Assembly (NCBI RefSeq): GCF_008329715.1
Contig: NZ_VTSR01000006.1
Coordinates: 558,001 to 622,000, forward strand
Direction of reading: 5' to 3'
DNA length: 64,000 nucleotides
Source: Gimesia chilikensis
GTDB lineage: Bacteria > Planctomycetota > Planctomycetia > Planctomycetales > Planctomycetaceae
How positions within the stretch are numbered: position 1 is the first letter of the stretch; the number at the start of each line of letters is the position of its first letter. The notes beneath the pieces were generated by a model, which saw only the letters and a program-made list of their open reading frames with translations, made no database searches and was not told the origin of the DNA. This document shows positions 18,848-34,189 of the stretch, piece by piece. The translations under genes were made by a program, and so were the position numbers.

Positions 18848-19708
18848 TTATTTCTTTTCAGCAGCCTTCACAGCGGCAGCGGCTTTGGCGTCTTCCTGTT
18901 TTGACAGCTCCGGATTGACGGGAACCGCAGCCGGTGCATCGCCGCGAATCCATTTAATCGCGCCGATGACGGAATCCAGAAACGCGGGATTGGTCCAGGT
19001 CGAGGGGTTGTGTCCCATGTTGTTGACAAAGACTTTGCCCTGTCCCCAGTCCTTGGCCCAGGCGACCGGGACCTGGTAGGGACGCTTGGGGTTACACTTC
19101 TCCATATTCAGGCTCATCAGCACATGCACTTTTTCCGGCTGCCAGTTTTTATACTGATAGATTTCATCTTTGACCTGGAATTCTTTTCCGAAGGGCTTCA
19201 TGGCAGGAAAATCGGTGTTGTGCACGGTGATCGTCACCGTATTGCCGGCGGTCCAGGGATGGCCGTTAAAGGAACCGCCGATCATATCCCAATAAGGTTC
19301 GTAGGACTTGTAGGTATCGGTGGCTGAGTGAAAGCCGATAAAGCCGTGGCCCTTCTGCTTCAACCAGTCATTCAGAAAATACTGCAGATCTTCTTCTTTA
19401 ATGGGCAGCATGCCCGTGGTGTAGAACATGACGATGTCGTAGTTCTGCAGATTTTCTTTCGTGAAGTCGGCTGCGGCATCCTGGGTACAATCAACGGTGA
19501 ACAGGCCCGACTGCTTACCGAGTTGAATCATCGCGATTTCAGAAGGAGACAGCTGTTCTTTCTCCCGTTTGACGGAGCCGTGTGTATAACCTTTGCTCTG
19601 GGTGAGCATCAGGATACGGGTCTTGGCGTCGGCTGCATCGGCAACATCAGTCACGGTCAGCAGGGGGAATATCAGCAGACAGCAGACTGTCAGAAATCGA
19701 AAACTCAT
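18848..19708 (-). CDS. Secreted ThuA-like domain protein
   Basis: 286 residues with a signal peptide ending VADAADA. The ThuA/trehalose-utilisation fold (class I glutamine amidotransferase-like) is shown by RILMLTQSKGYTHGS, YDIVMFYTTGMLP, GHGFIGFHSATDTY, GGSFNGHPW and VAWAKDWGQGKVFVNNMGH. In planctomycetes such proteins occur with DUF1080 and Gfo/Idh/MocA genes in sugar catabolism; a DUF1080 lipoprotein gene lies 91 bp upstream here. The C-terminus ends in an Ala/Lys-rich tail. Biochemical role not established. Confidence 0.85.
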   Translation of the reverse strand: MSFRFLTVCCLLIFPLLTVTDVADAADAKTRILMLTQSKGYTHGSVKREKEQLSPSEIAMIQLGKQSGLFTVDCTQDAAADFTKENLQNYDIVMFYTTGMLPIKEEDLQYFLNDWLKQKGHGFIGFHSATDTYKSYEPYWDMIGGSFNGHPWTAGNTVTITVHNTDFPAMKPFGKEFQVKDEIYQYKNWQPEKVHVLMSLNMEKCNPKRPYQVPVAWAKDWGQGKVFVNNMGHNPSTWTNPAFLDSVIGAIKWIRGDAPAAVPVNPELSKQEDAKAAAAVKAAEKK

Positions 19709-19799
19709 GGTGGTCGCTCCCAGTTGAGAATGAAGGATACGCGGAAGTCAGATCTCGCTATTTTAAAAGAGATCAATTCCCGATTGCAAAGCAGTGAGA

Positions 19800-20513
19800 C
19801 TAATCGGTCAGTTCCTGGATACGGATATTGCGGAACTCAACCGGGTTCCCCTCGGACTGCAGTCCAAAAAAGCCATCTTTCAGCTCGCTCGGTTTGGAAG
19901 TAGCGATTTCTGTTCCGTTCAGAACCGAGGTTAACGCACCGTCTTTACAGACGACTTCGATCGCATTCCACTCGCCTACCGGCAGGCGCACCTTTTCCCG
20001 GGCTTCCTGGTTATCGGTGACTTCCAGAGTAATGTCTTTGCTGTTGGATTTGATGTGTGCCATCTCAGAATACTTACCCTGTACTTCGAGGCACTTGGGC
20101 CAGACACGATTTTCACCTGTGATGTAGAACAGGAATCCCGTGTTCGGATCGGCATTTTTTTCAGCCGATTCGGGGAAGCGATATTCCAGGCGAACGGTGC
20201 AGTTTCCGAGTGCCACGCGTGTATAGATATAACCGCGCGGCTGTCCCTGGCAGGAAATGATTCCGTCCTGCTCAGTCCAGTTTTTGCCTGAGACCGGTTC
20301 TTTCGATTTACCGGCGAATTCCTCAAAATCCTTCAGATGCAACAGGGTAAATCCGTCTTCGACTTCGAATAACGATTCGATAGTTTTTTCAGGTTCATCG
20401 ATGGCGGGTACTTCATTCAGCGCTTCTTGTTTCTGTTCTTCCGTGGGTTTTCCACAGGCAGACAGCAGACAGGTCAACAACATCAATAGAACAAAGGAAA
20501 GCTGAGTTTTCAT
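19800..20513 (-). CDS. DUF1080 (3-keto-disaccharide hydrolase-like) lipoprotein
   Basis: 237 residues. A lipoprotein signal ends LLSACGK, with Cys20 as the lipidation site. Residues about 50-235 are a DUF1080 beta-sandwich: GYIYTRVALGNCTVRLEYRF, NTGFLFYITGENRVWP, VGEWNAIEVVCKDG, PVEFRNIRIQEL. Some members of this family act on 3-keto-glycosides. Paired with the ThuA gene downstream, it suggests extracytoplasmic carbohydrate processing. Confidence 0.87.
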   Translation of the reverse strand: MKTQLSFVLLMLLTCLLSACGKPTEEQKQEALNEVPAIDEPEKTIESLFEVEDGFTLLHLKDFEEFAGKSKEPVSGKNWTEQDGIISCQGQPRGYIYTRVALGNCTVRLEYRFPESAEKNADPNTGFLFYITGENRVWPKCLEVQGKYSEMAHIKSNSKDITLEVTDNQEAREKVRLPVGEWNAIEVVCKDGALTSVLNGTEIATSKPSELKDGFFGLQSEGNPVEFRNIRIQELTD

Positions 20514-20863
20514 AGATCAGGTTCTTTCATGAAGGTCAGACATACTTTCTCTGCTCCCGGCCCAGAGCGTAACACTGTGAAGATTTATCGTACCCAATCT
20601 GCTTAATGCACTGAAGTCTGGCGTCCCCTGTTCCAGTCAGGATGCATATAATCGATACATTTTTCTCGGGCCTGGCGGATTTACTGAATTCAGTAATCAA
20701 GAGATGCGGGAGATCCCGCAGACTTTGCCGATAGAGATTATGTACTCTCCCTTAACTGATTCGCCTCACAGGATGACTCAGGCACCATTGGCCGAAGTCG
20801 GAACGCTGTGCAGGATCAGGCAGCATTAATTTCAGTATCCTACTGAGATAGAAATGGGCTATC
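20514..20863. other. Divergent intergenic region with two palindromes
   Basis: 350 bp between the DUF1080 gene (leftward) and a small rightward ORF. Apart from the palindromes at 20681-20720 there is no recognisable gene, RNA or strong promoter box. Confidence 0.5.
20681..20720. promoter_or_regulatory. Tandem palindromes, candidate operator
   Basis: TTACTGAATTCAGTAA (20681-20696) is a perfect 16-bp palindrome. Eight bases later TGCGGGA-GA-TCCCGCA (20705-20720) is a second, with 7-bp arms. Neither is followed by a T-run. Their place between divergent genes suits a repressor site, but no regulator gene is adjacent. Confidence 0.4.
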
Positions 20864-21145
20864 ATGCAACAAGTAATGATCTCTCCCCCCGAGGATCAAG
20901 CGAGGACGACCAGTCACACCTGTGCCTCGCTGATCAAATCGCAACCGGCCGGCCAGGCTGATAAACAACAGGATCTGAGTATTTCAGTACTGGAATGGCT
21001 TAACGCAGAGTTGAGAAAAGAGGTAGAAAAGCAGGAAATCGTATCGTTTCAGCCAAACGAGAAAATGATCGATCGTTTGCAGAACATGCTGACTTCCAAA
21101 GCGACCGGCATCACCATTATGGTGGTCGGTTTATTCATCATGTAA
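20864..21145 (+). CDS. Small protein with C-terminal hydrophobic segment, uncertain
   Basis: 93 residues from ATG 20864, with only GGG as a possible ribosome site. The middle (residues about 40-75) is charged and helical, and the last 16 residues (GITIMVVGLFIM) are hydrophobic and could anchor the protein. No family is recognised. It is the only plus-strand frame in the region and lies behind the palindromes at 20681-20720. It may not be a real gene. Confidence 0.4.
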   Translation: MQQVMISPPEDQARTTSHTCASLIKSQPAGQADKQQDLSISVLEWLNAELRKEVEKQEIVSFQPNEKMIDRLQNMLTSKATGITIMVVGLFIM

Positions 21146-21245
21146 GACGCAGCAATCTGAAGGGTAATCCGGATTCGTGTAACAGCTACTGATTCTGCTA
21201 TGTATGCAGCGCTCAGCCGCATAGCAGGATCAGCAACAGGTGGAA

Positions 21246-21908
21246 TCAGACGATTCCTGAACCGAAGGAGTCGCCCTGGGCACCCGGTTCACGATTTTGT
21301 GAAGTAACCCTGTCGGCGGCTGGCTGATCGGCCGGATTATGATGGGGTGGTTTCCCATCCGAACGGTCTTCAGCAGCATCAATTCGAAATACCTGACCGT
21401 TCTTGCGGTGAACGGTCGATTCCGTGCGGGAGGACTGGACCAGAGGTGTCTCGTCGTAGTCCTCTTCGTAGGGTCCGAGCCGTGCGTAATCTTCTTCGCC
21501 GAAATCATCATAGCGGCAGATGTAACCTTCCTGCTGCGCGGAGACTCGCTCTTCCTCATACGCCTTGAGGACCTCTTCCTGGATCAATTCCCGGCATTCG
21601 GAATTGATGGGATGCGCGATGTCGGCATAGAGACGGGCACGACCGGCGTCATCTTTGTCCGCCCGGTTTTCATCCAGACGCACGCCACACTGGTTACAGA
21701 ACGAGGCGCGCAGATGGTTCTTGGTATGACACTTGGGACAACGATCCATCAGCTTGCGGCTGGGCATCGCCACGAAGGCACCTTTGGCCCCCTGAATGAT
21801 TTTCAGATCTCGAATGACGAATGAGACGTCGAAAGTAATTGAGCAGAATGCCAGCAATCTTTCGTGTGGGTCATTCATCAATTTGATGCGTACTTCACTG
21901 ATCTCCAT
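21246..21908 (-). CDS. spoVG: SpoVG-family protein with inserted zinc ribbon
   Basis: 220 residues. Residues 1-52 match the SpoVG beta-sheet ([37 protein letters not shown]) and residues about 95-118 the SpoVG C-terminal part ([17 protein letters not shown]). Between them lie CPKC (Cys57, Cys60) and CNQC (Cys71, Cys74), a four-cysteine zinc ribbon absent from ordinary SpoVG of about 85-100 residues. The last 100 residues are acidic and look disordered. SpoVG binds nucleic acid and influences cell division and development in other bacteria. The start has GAGG just upstream. It lies 38 bp after ispE; in Bacillus spoVG is also in the ispE neighbourhood. Confidence 0.88.
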   Translation of the reverse strand: MEISEVRIKLMNDPHERLLAFCSITFDVSFVIRDLKIIQGAKGAFVAMPSRKLMDRCPKCHTKNHLRASFCNQCGVRLDENRADKDDAGRARLYADIAHPINSECRELIQEEVLKAYEEERVSAQQEGYICRYDDFGEEDYARLGPYEEDYDETPLVQSSRTESTVHRKNGQVFRIDAAEDRSDGKPPHHNPADQPAADRVTSQNREPGAQGDSFGSGIV

Positions 21909-21946
21909 GGCCTCACTCCATTTGTGCCAAATTTAAAATTGCTCAT

Positions 21947-22861
21947 CTATAGTCGGTTCTGGACAACAAATACATGCCCTTTCACTGTGGATCGTAATCG
22001 CGCAGCGACCTGGGAAGCCTGTGCCCGATTCTGGCAGACACCAAAATAGGCAGTTCCGCTTCCACTCATCATATGCCCCAAAACAGATTGTTTTGAGAAG
22101 TAATCTTTTAAAATTAATATATCCGAATTCAGCTGTTCCGCAGGCGCCTGCAGATCATTCAACATGAGGTGGGAAATTGAATGAAACTGCCCAGAAGCCA
22201 GATCACGCGTCAGACGCTCAACCTGATTATTTGAGTGTGTCCCTACTCGACACTGCCGATAAACGTCCGCCGTAGATAAACCCGACTGTGGTCGAGCAAT
22301 CACAAAGTGGAGACATTGGGGAATGGAAACGGGTTCGATCAGTTCACCTCTTCCCCGACAGATGGCTGCATTGCTCTCTGTGAGAAAGAACGGAATGTCA
22401 CTCCCCAGCTCGGCCGCCAGACCTCGTAATTCTTCAGGCGACAATCCCAAATGCCAGAGTTGATTGGCAGCGAATAAGGCCGCCGCTGCATCGCTTGATC
22501 CCCCACCGAGTCCAGCCTCTGCAGGAATGCGTTTGATCAACTGGATCCGCAATCCCCGCTGTGTTCCCGTTTTTGCCTGAAGTAACCGGACAGCACGCAC
22601 TACCAAGTTATCTTCACCAGTCGGGATCTGCTGGTCTGTGTCTCGTTGGGGCTGAAGTGAATTCGCTTCGGCAACACTCAACGCAACTTCTGTTGAAGGA
22701 TCCTCCGTGAAAACTAAAGTGTCGTATATTCCAACCGACAGCATCAACGAAGTAATGTCGTGAAAACCGTCGGGGCGCTTATTATCGATGCTTAAGAACA
22801 AATTTAATTTGGCAGGAGCATGAACTGTAACGGAACGTGAATGGGGATAAGAAAAGAGCAT
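21947..22861 (-). CDS. ispE: 4-diphosphocytidyl-2-C-methyl-D-erythritol kinase
   Basis: 304 residues, GHMP kinase. It phosphorylates CDP-ME in the MEP isoprenoid pathway. Motifs are APAKLNLFLSI (motif 1), IPAEAGLGGGSSDAAAAL (ATP-binding glycine loop) and GHMMSGSGTAYFG (motif 3). Length is normal. It is first in a two-gene unit with spoVG. A promoter is proposed at 23014-23042. Isoprenoid use elsewhere in the window (uppS, polyprenyl synthase) is consistent. Confidence 0.94.
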   Translation of the reverse strand: MLFSYPHSRSVTVHAPAKLNLFLSIDNKRPDGFHDITSLMLSVGIYDTLVFTEDPSTEVALSVAEANSLQPQRDTDQQIPTGEDNLVVRAVRLLQAKTGTQRGLRIQLIKRIPAEAGLGGGSSDAAAALFAANQLWHLGLSPEELRGLAAELGSDIPFFLTESNAAICRGRGELIEPVSIPQCLHFVIARPQSGLSTADVYRQCRVGTHSNNQVERLTRDLASGQFHSISHLMLNDLQAPAEQLNSDILILKDYFSKQSVLGHMMSGSGTAYFGVCQNRAQASQVAARLRSTVKGHVFVVQNRL

Positions 22862-23013
22862 CCGTCACATTTCCAAAATTCCTGCGGAACGAATTTCTCG
22901 TTATATAAAACAGGTCCTCACATCATGAACTGTGAGAGATAAGAGCGGCTTGACCTGATTTCAATTCGATTGCGATACGACGTTATAGTTTAAAGATGAC
23001 TACAACGCTGATT

Positions 23014-23042
23014 ATCGTATCTGTTTATTGAAAATTCGTCAA
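23014..23042 (-). promoter_or_regulatory. Putative sigma70-type promoter for ispE-spoVG
   Basis: Minus strand: -35 TTGACG (23037-23042), 17-bp spacer, -10 TACGAT (23014-23019), leaving a leader of about 145 bases before ispE. It lies in the 241-bp gap after uvrA. Matches are 5 of 6 and 4 of 6 to consensus. Confidence 0.4.
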
Positions 23043-23102
23043 CATCTTTTCCCCAGAGAGGGGATTTACTGCTGGTATAACAGAGTCTGTTTATGGTTTC
23101 TC

Positions 23103-30074
<6,972 letters not shown>

Positions 30075-30162
30075 GGACCGCGTTATACCAGACGGCTGAC
30101 GCCGGGTTTGAAAACAGCTGACAATGAAGGGATCAAATCGAGCACGGGATTGCAGGGTGGAA

Positions 30163-30567
30163 TCAGATCAGACCATCTCCGAATGATTCGTCTGACTCTT
30201 CCGCGGGCTGATCCGGTTCTGCGGAGGCAGACGACTCTGTCTGCTCAGAACTTTCCTGGGGTGGGGCTGCTTCCTGCGCCGTGATCGATTCGGGCTCAAC
30301 GGAGGGTTCGGCTTCCAGGGAACGTGCCAAGGCTGCAGCACGTTCTGAGGAAGACTGATCGCTCTCTGCCGTTTCAGCAAAATCGAAGTGATAGGGATCT
30401 TCGTGCAGTTTTCGCTGTTCCTCGATCAGCTGCATGAAGACGGTTTCCCCGTTGACCTGCGTCGATTTGGCAACCACGTCGCCGCTCAAACGGATCGTCT
30501 GACCGGTTTTCGGGCATTTCCAGAGTCGCCTGACATCGAGGTCCAGCTTTAATCCGGGGCCTTTCAT
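30163..30567 (-). CDS. Small acidic protein of unknown function
   Basis: 134 residues. Residues 1-60 look folded ([25 protein letters not shown], with a CPKTG turn), and the remainder is Glu/Ser/Pro-rich and probably disordered ([20 protein letters not shown]). No catalytic motif. It lies 88 bp upstream of the tandem uvrA on the same strand and could be cotranscribed. The N-terminal part resembles small conserved planctomycete proteins, but I cannot name a family. Confidence 0.65.
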   Translation of the reverse strand: MKGPGLKLDLDVRRLWKCPKTGQTIRLSGDVVAKSTQVNGETVFMQLIEEQRKLHEDPYHFDFAETAESDQSSSERAAALARSLEAEPSVEPESITAQEAAPPQESSEQTESSASAEPDQPAEESDESFGDGLI

Positions 30568-30741
30568 GCTGTCTGTCTCTTTGCTGATGGAGGTTCGAAA
30601 ATCAACACTTTTCAGATGTGTCTGACTAGATTACACTCTGCAACACTATGAAACATACCTGATGCCATATCTCCGGTTCAATTGCTGGCGGCAAAATAAT
30701 TGAATTGGAAGTTCTTTTGTTCATTAGATCAAGGTTTATCG

Positions 30742-31761
30742 ATGTCTGATTCCGAGCAGTCTGAACCAAGTTCCCCTTCCCGTTTCCCCGCACGTGCGGA
30801 CCTGGTTCAGGTGGGACGGGGCCTGCTGATGGGGGGCGCGGATATCATCCCTGGCGTTTCCGGCGGAACGGTGGCGTTGATCCTGGGCATCTACCAGCGA
30901 CTGATTACCGCGATCAGCCACTGTGACGCGCGGCTGTTTCAAATGCTGCTCCGGCGCGAATGGTCGGCTGCGGCCCGGCACCTGGATCTGCGGTTCATCA
31001 TTCCCCTGGGGTTTGGCATTCTGACCGGGGTCGTCAGCCTGGCGAGCCTGATGCATTACCTGCTCGACTATCATCTGCAACTGACGCTTTCCCTGTTTTT
31101 TGGCCTGATTCTGGCTTCGAGTTTCCTGGTCGCCCAGATGGTGCAGCGCTGGACCGTGCTGAACGTGCTGGCCTTCATTGTCTCCACGATTGGTGTATAT
31201 ATTCTGGTGGGAGAACATTCGATAAATCCGCCTGAAGGGAATCTGTATGTCTTCTTCTGTGGCATGATCGCGATCTGTGCAATGATTCTCCCCGGCATCA
31301 GCGGCGCGCTGATCCTGATCCTGCTGGGCAAATATCACGATGTGACCGGACTGCTGAAGACGATTCCCAGGGAACTGCTCAAAGGGAACATCGACTGGAA
31401 CGGCCTGCTGACGGTGCTGGTCTTCGTGCTGGGCTGCCTGCTGGGACTGATCCTGTTCAGCAAGGTGCTCCGCTGGCTGCTGCACAGCTATCACACACTG
31501 ACGATGGCTGTGCTGTGCGGGCTGATGGTTGGCTCGCTGAGACGGATCTGGCCGTTCAAGGTGGATGTCACGCCTTACACCAGCGATCAGACTCCGGAAA
31601 TGGTTCCATTCAAGCACCGAATTTACGAAAACATCTGGCCTGAATCATTTGGCGGGATGTTCTGGTCATCGATCGCACTCATCATCGTGGCGGCCCTGCT
31701 CGTCTGGGGGCTGGACCGCCTGTCGCAGAAATACGCGATGCACGATTCCTCAGAAATGTAA
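30742..31761 (+). CDS. popT: DUF368 polyprenyl-phosphate transporter (PopT family)
   Basis: 339 residues from ATG 30742; an upstream TTG at 30700 is less likely. A polytopic membrane protein with about eight to nine hydrophobic segments. The family motif GGADIIPGVSGGTVALILGIY near residue 30 and its internal repeat MILPGISGALILILLGKY near residue 190 are intact. DUF368 proteins have been shown in other bacteria to return undecaprenyl phosphate across the membrane. It is convergent with the FG-GAP gene, only 13 bp apart. Name given by family; direct evidence for this species is absent. Confidence 0.88.
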   Translation: MSDSEQSEPSSPSRFPARADLVQVGRGLLMGGADIIPGVSGGTVALILGIYQRLITAISHCDARLFQMLLRREWSAAARHLDLRFIIPLGFGILTGVVSLASLMHYLLDYHLQLTLSLFFGLILASSFLVAQMVQRWTVLNVLAFIVSTIGVYILVGEHSINPPEGNLYVFFCGMIAICAMILPGISGALILILLGKYHDVTGLLKTIPRELLKGNIDWNGLLTVLVFVLGCLLGLILFSKVLRWLLHSYHTLTMAVLCGLMVGSLRRIWPFKVDVTPYTSDQTPEMVPFKHRIYENIWPESFGGMFWSSIALIIVAALLVWGLDRLSQKYAMHDSSEM

Positions 31762-31774
31762 GCCGACGGGAATT

Positions 31775-34111
31775 TTACTTCCCATCATCCTGAGGGTAGA
31801 GCAGTACGCGGTCGTGACAGAGTAGAATCAGATCTTTACGATTGTCGCCCGTCACATCGGCGATGACTGCTTCGCGGGGATCGACGCCGGTCCGGTTGGA
31901 GCGGGAAAAGGTTTTCTCTTCGAAGATCTTGAAATTCAGTGCGTGGCGTAAGCCTGGTTTGTCTTTGAAATTCAGAATTTCAACCTGGTGCGTCCGCAGA
32001 TCGAGAATGACCACATCGGGAGCACCGTCGCCGTTCAGGTCTCCTGCAACGGAATCGGTAAAGTAGGCCTGGGGCAGTTTCGATTCATACGAGGCGACCT
32101 CTTTGAGAGTGGGCGGAGTCTGACCGGAGTACAGAATTCCGAACTGACCGCGACCGAAGAGAACCAGGTCGGGCCGCTGGTCTCCATTCAGATCAGCCAC
32201 GTGCGCTGAGAGGAGCGGAAACTCGCCGATTTCGACTTCCTTCCAGGGACGATAGACGTTGGATTCTTTACGGAGAATACGCAGTTTCTGGACACCAAGA
32301 TCGATGAGCACGATTTCATCGCCGGGCTCTCCGTCGAGATCGATATTCACGGCGCCTTCCACGCGGGCCTTGCTTTCGGGGGCATTGAACTGATCGACGA
32401 CCTGCCATTGATTGTCAGAATTCAGAATCAGTCTGCGGGCGAAGTTGTTTTGGGCGGTGAGGATCCAGTCCCGTTTGGTGCCGCCGATAAAAATGGATTC
32501 GGGTTTGATTTCATCGAGGTTGATTCCGCCGGACGGTGTGATCAACTGGGGAGTCTGTTTCGGCGTTAACGTAATCATTTTGGGTGAGCGGGAGAGCCCG
32601 TAGAAGGCCATCAGCTCGTAGATGCCGTCGCCATTCGCATCCAGCTTGACCAGCGACTTGGGTGAATCCAGATTCGGCGGGTCGCTGGGAAACTGATATT
32701 CGCTCCAGCTGCCATCCTTGTTCAGACGCAGGGCCTGCAGCTGGTAGCTGTAGCCGCGTTTATCGCCGACCTTCGCGACATAGATCAGTTCGGGTGATTG
32801 ATTCCCGTCGAGATCCGCGAGTTCGAATGCCAGCGGTTCGCCTTTAATGGGAAGCACTTTGGGGAATGAGAGTCGCTGTTTGTCCAGCGCACTGACGCCG
32901 ATGATCTTTTCGCGTTCGCTGAGCACAAAGACTTCGCCTTTGCCGTCGCCGTTGACGTCTTCAACGCGGAGCTGTTCGACTCCGAGCAGACCGGGATAGG
33001 TCTGCCCCAGATCCAGGCCGCGGTCTTTGGTCTGCAGGTAGACGAGCATCTGTGCTGTTTCGGGGTCGGAAACGACGACGTCCGTTAATCCGTCGCCATT
33101 GATATCACCGAGGTCAAACCCCCGGTTGCGTCCGGAGCCTTCTTCGCCGAACCCGTAGAGTGTGAGCCGTTTGGAGATTTCACCATTTTTTGCCTGGGCC
33201 TTTTCCAGCTGCTGTACTTTGAGGCGACCGGTCTGGGAATCGATGGTGAGGATTTCCGAGCCCGGTTTGCCGTCAATTTCTGAAAGTGTGACCGAGCGGG
33301 GGCTGGAGAGTTCGAAGCGGATTTCCGGTCCCAGGTGGCCATCCTGTTTCTGCAAACGGGCACAGAGGACCTGATCTTTGCCATCTCGCGTGGCATAGGT
33401 GAAGTCGTTGCGGCCATCGCCGTTGAGGTCAGCGATGGAGGCCAGGCCCAGCTTGGGTGACGTATTCAGGATGGAACGGGGGGTTGCGAAGTCGCCCTTC
33501 TCGTCCTGCAGAATGACGTAGGTGTGATTGGTACCAAGTACGATGAGATCGGTCCGCTGATCGAAGTTCAGATCTCCGGCAGCAATCGTCCATTGAGTGG
33601 GTTGCAGGTCCGCCAGGCGAATGCGTTTGCGATCGGACCAGCCACCATTTTCGGTCTGGTAGCGGATAATCAGTCGATCGGGAAGTGCGAGATATGCCAG
33701 ATCGTTGCGGCCGTCGCCGTTAAAGTCGCCGACCGTGAGCGCGGAGATAGAGACATCGACGGGCACCTTGACGTGTTTGAAGCGGGCATCATCGGGAATG
33801 AAGTTCACGCCATCGCTGACCTCTTCACTCATCGGATCTTCGTTGCCGGTGCGCTGCTGCAGGATATCGATGCGGCTGTTGCTGTTGTCAATCAGCACCA
33901 GATCATTCAGCTTGTCCCCGTTCATGTCGGCGGCGAGCATATTGGAAGAACGATCGGAGAGCTTGAAGAGTTCCAGCGGCTTGAAACCGTAGTAGTCGGC
34001 GAGCCGGGGCTTCTCGTCTGCAGAGACGTATGCGGTCATGCCTCCCAGCAGAACCAGCGTGAATACCACCAGGAATGATTTTCCACCTGCGATTTTGAAG
34101 CCCTTAAACAT
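31775..34111 (-). CDS. Secreted FG-GAP/VCBS-repeat beta-propeller protein
   Basis: 778 residues with a signal peptide (FLVVFTLVLLGGMTAYVSA). Some ten or more Asp-rich repeats of FG-GAP type are spread over the chain: AADMNGDKLNDLVLI, VGDFNGDGRNDLAYL, IADLNGDGRNDFTYA, LGDINGDGLTDVVVS, VEDVNGDGKGEVFVL, VADLNGDQRPDLVLF, AGDLNGDGAPDVVIL, IADVTGDNRKDLILL. These bind calcium in integrin-like propellers. No catalytic motif; probably an exported binding or structural protein. GGGAGACAGG lies before the ATG. It follows sppA by 78 bp on the same strand. Confidence 0.88.
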   Translation of the reverse strand: MFKGFKIAGGKSFLVVFTLVLLGGMTAYVSADEKPRLADYYGFKPLELFKLSDRSSNMLAADMNGDKLNDLVLIDNSNSRIDILQQRTGNEDPMSEEVSDGVNFIPDDARFKHVKVPVDVSISALTVGDFNGDGRNDLAYLALPDRLIIRYQTENGGWSDRKRIRLADLQPTQWTIAAGDLNFDQRTDLIVLGTNHTYVILQDEKGDFATPRSILNTSPKLGLASIADLNGDGRNDFTYATRDGKDQVLCARLQKQDGHLGPEIRFELSSPRSVTLSEIDGKPGSEILTIDSQTGRLKVQQLEKAQAKNGEISKRLTLYGFGEEGSGRNRGFDLGDINGDGLTDVVVSDPETAQMLVYLQTKDRGLDLGQTYPGLLGVEQLRVEDVNGDGKGEVFVLSEREKIIGVSALDKQRLSFPKVLPIKGEPLAFELADLDGNQSPELIYVAKVGDKRGYSYQLQALRLNKDGSWSEYQFPSDPPNLDSPKSLVKLDANGDGIYELMAFYGLSRSPKMITLTPKQTPQLITPSGGINLDEIKPESIFIGGTKRDWILTAQNNFARRLILNSDNQWQVVDQFNAPESKARVEGAVNIDLDGEPGDEIVLIDLGVQKLRILRKESNVYRPWKEVEIGEFPLLSAHVADLNGDQRPDLVLFGRGQFGILYSGQTPPTLKEVASYESKLPQAYFTDSVAGDLNGDGAPDVVILDLRTHQVEILNFKDKPGLRHALNFKIFEEKTFSRSNRTGVDPREAVIADVTGDNRKDLILLCHDRVLLYPQDDGK

Positions 34112-34189
34112 CCTGTCTCCCTGCCTGCTGAATTCTGATTCTATATGTAAGTCGATTTCGATTCGATCAACGGCTAAGTCTTCTCTTGC

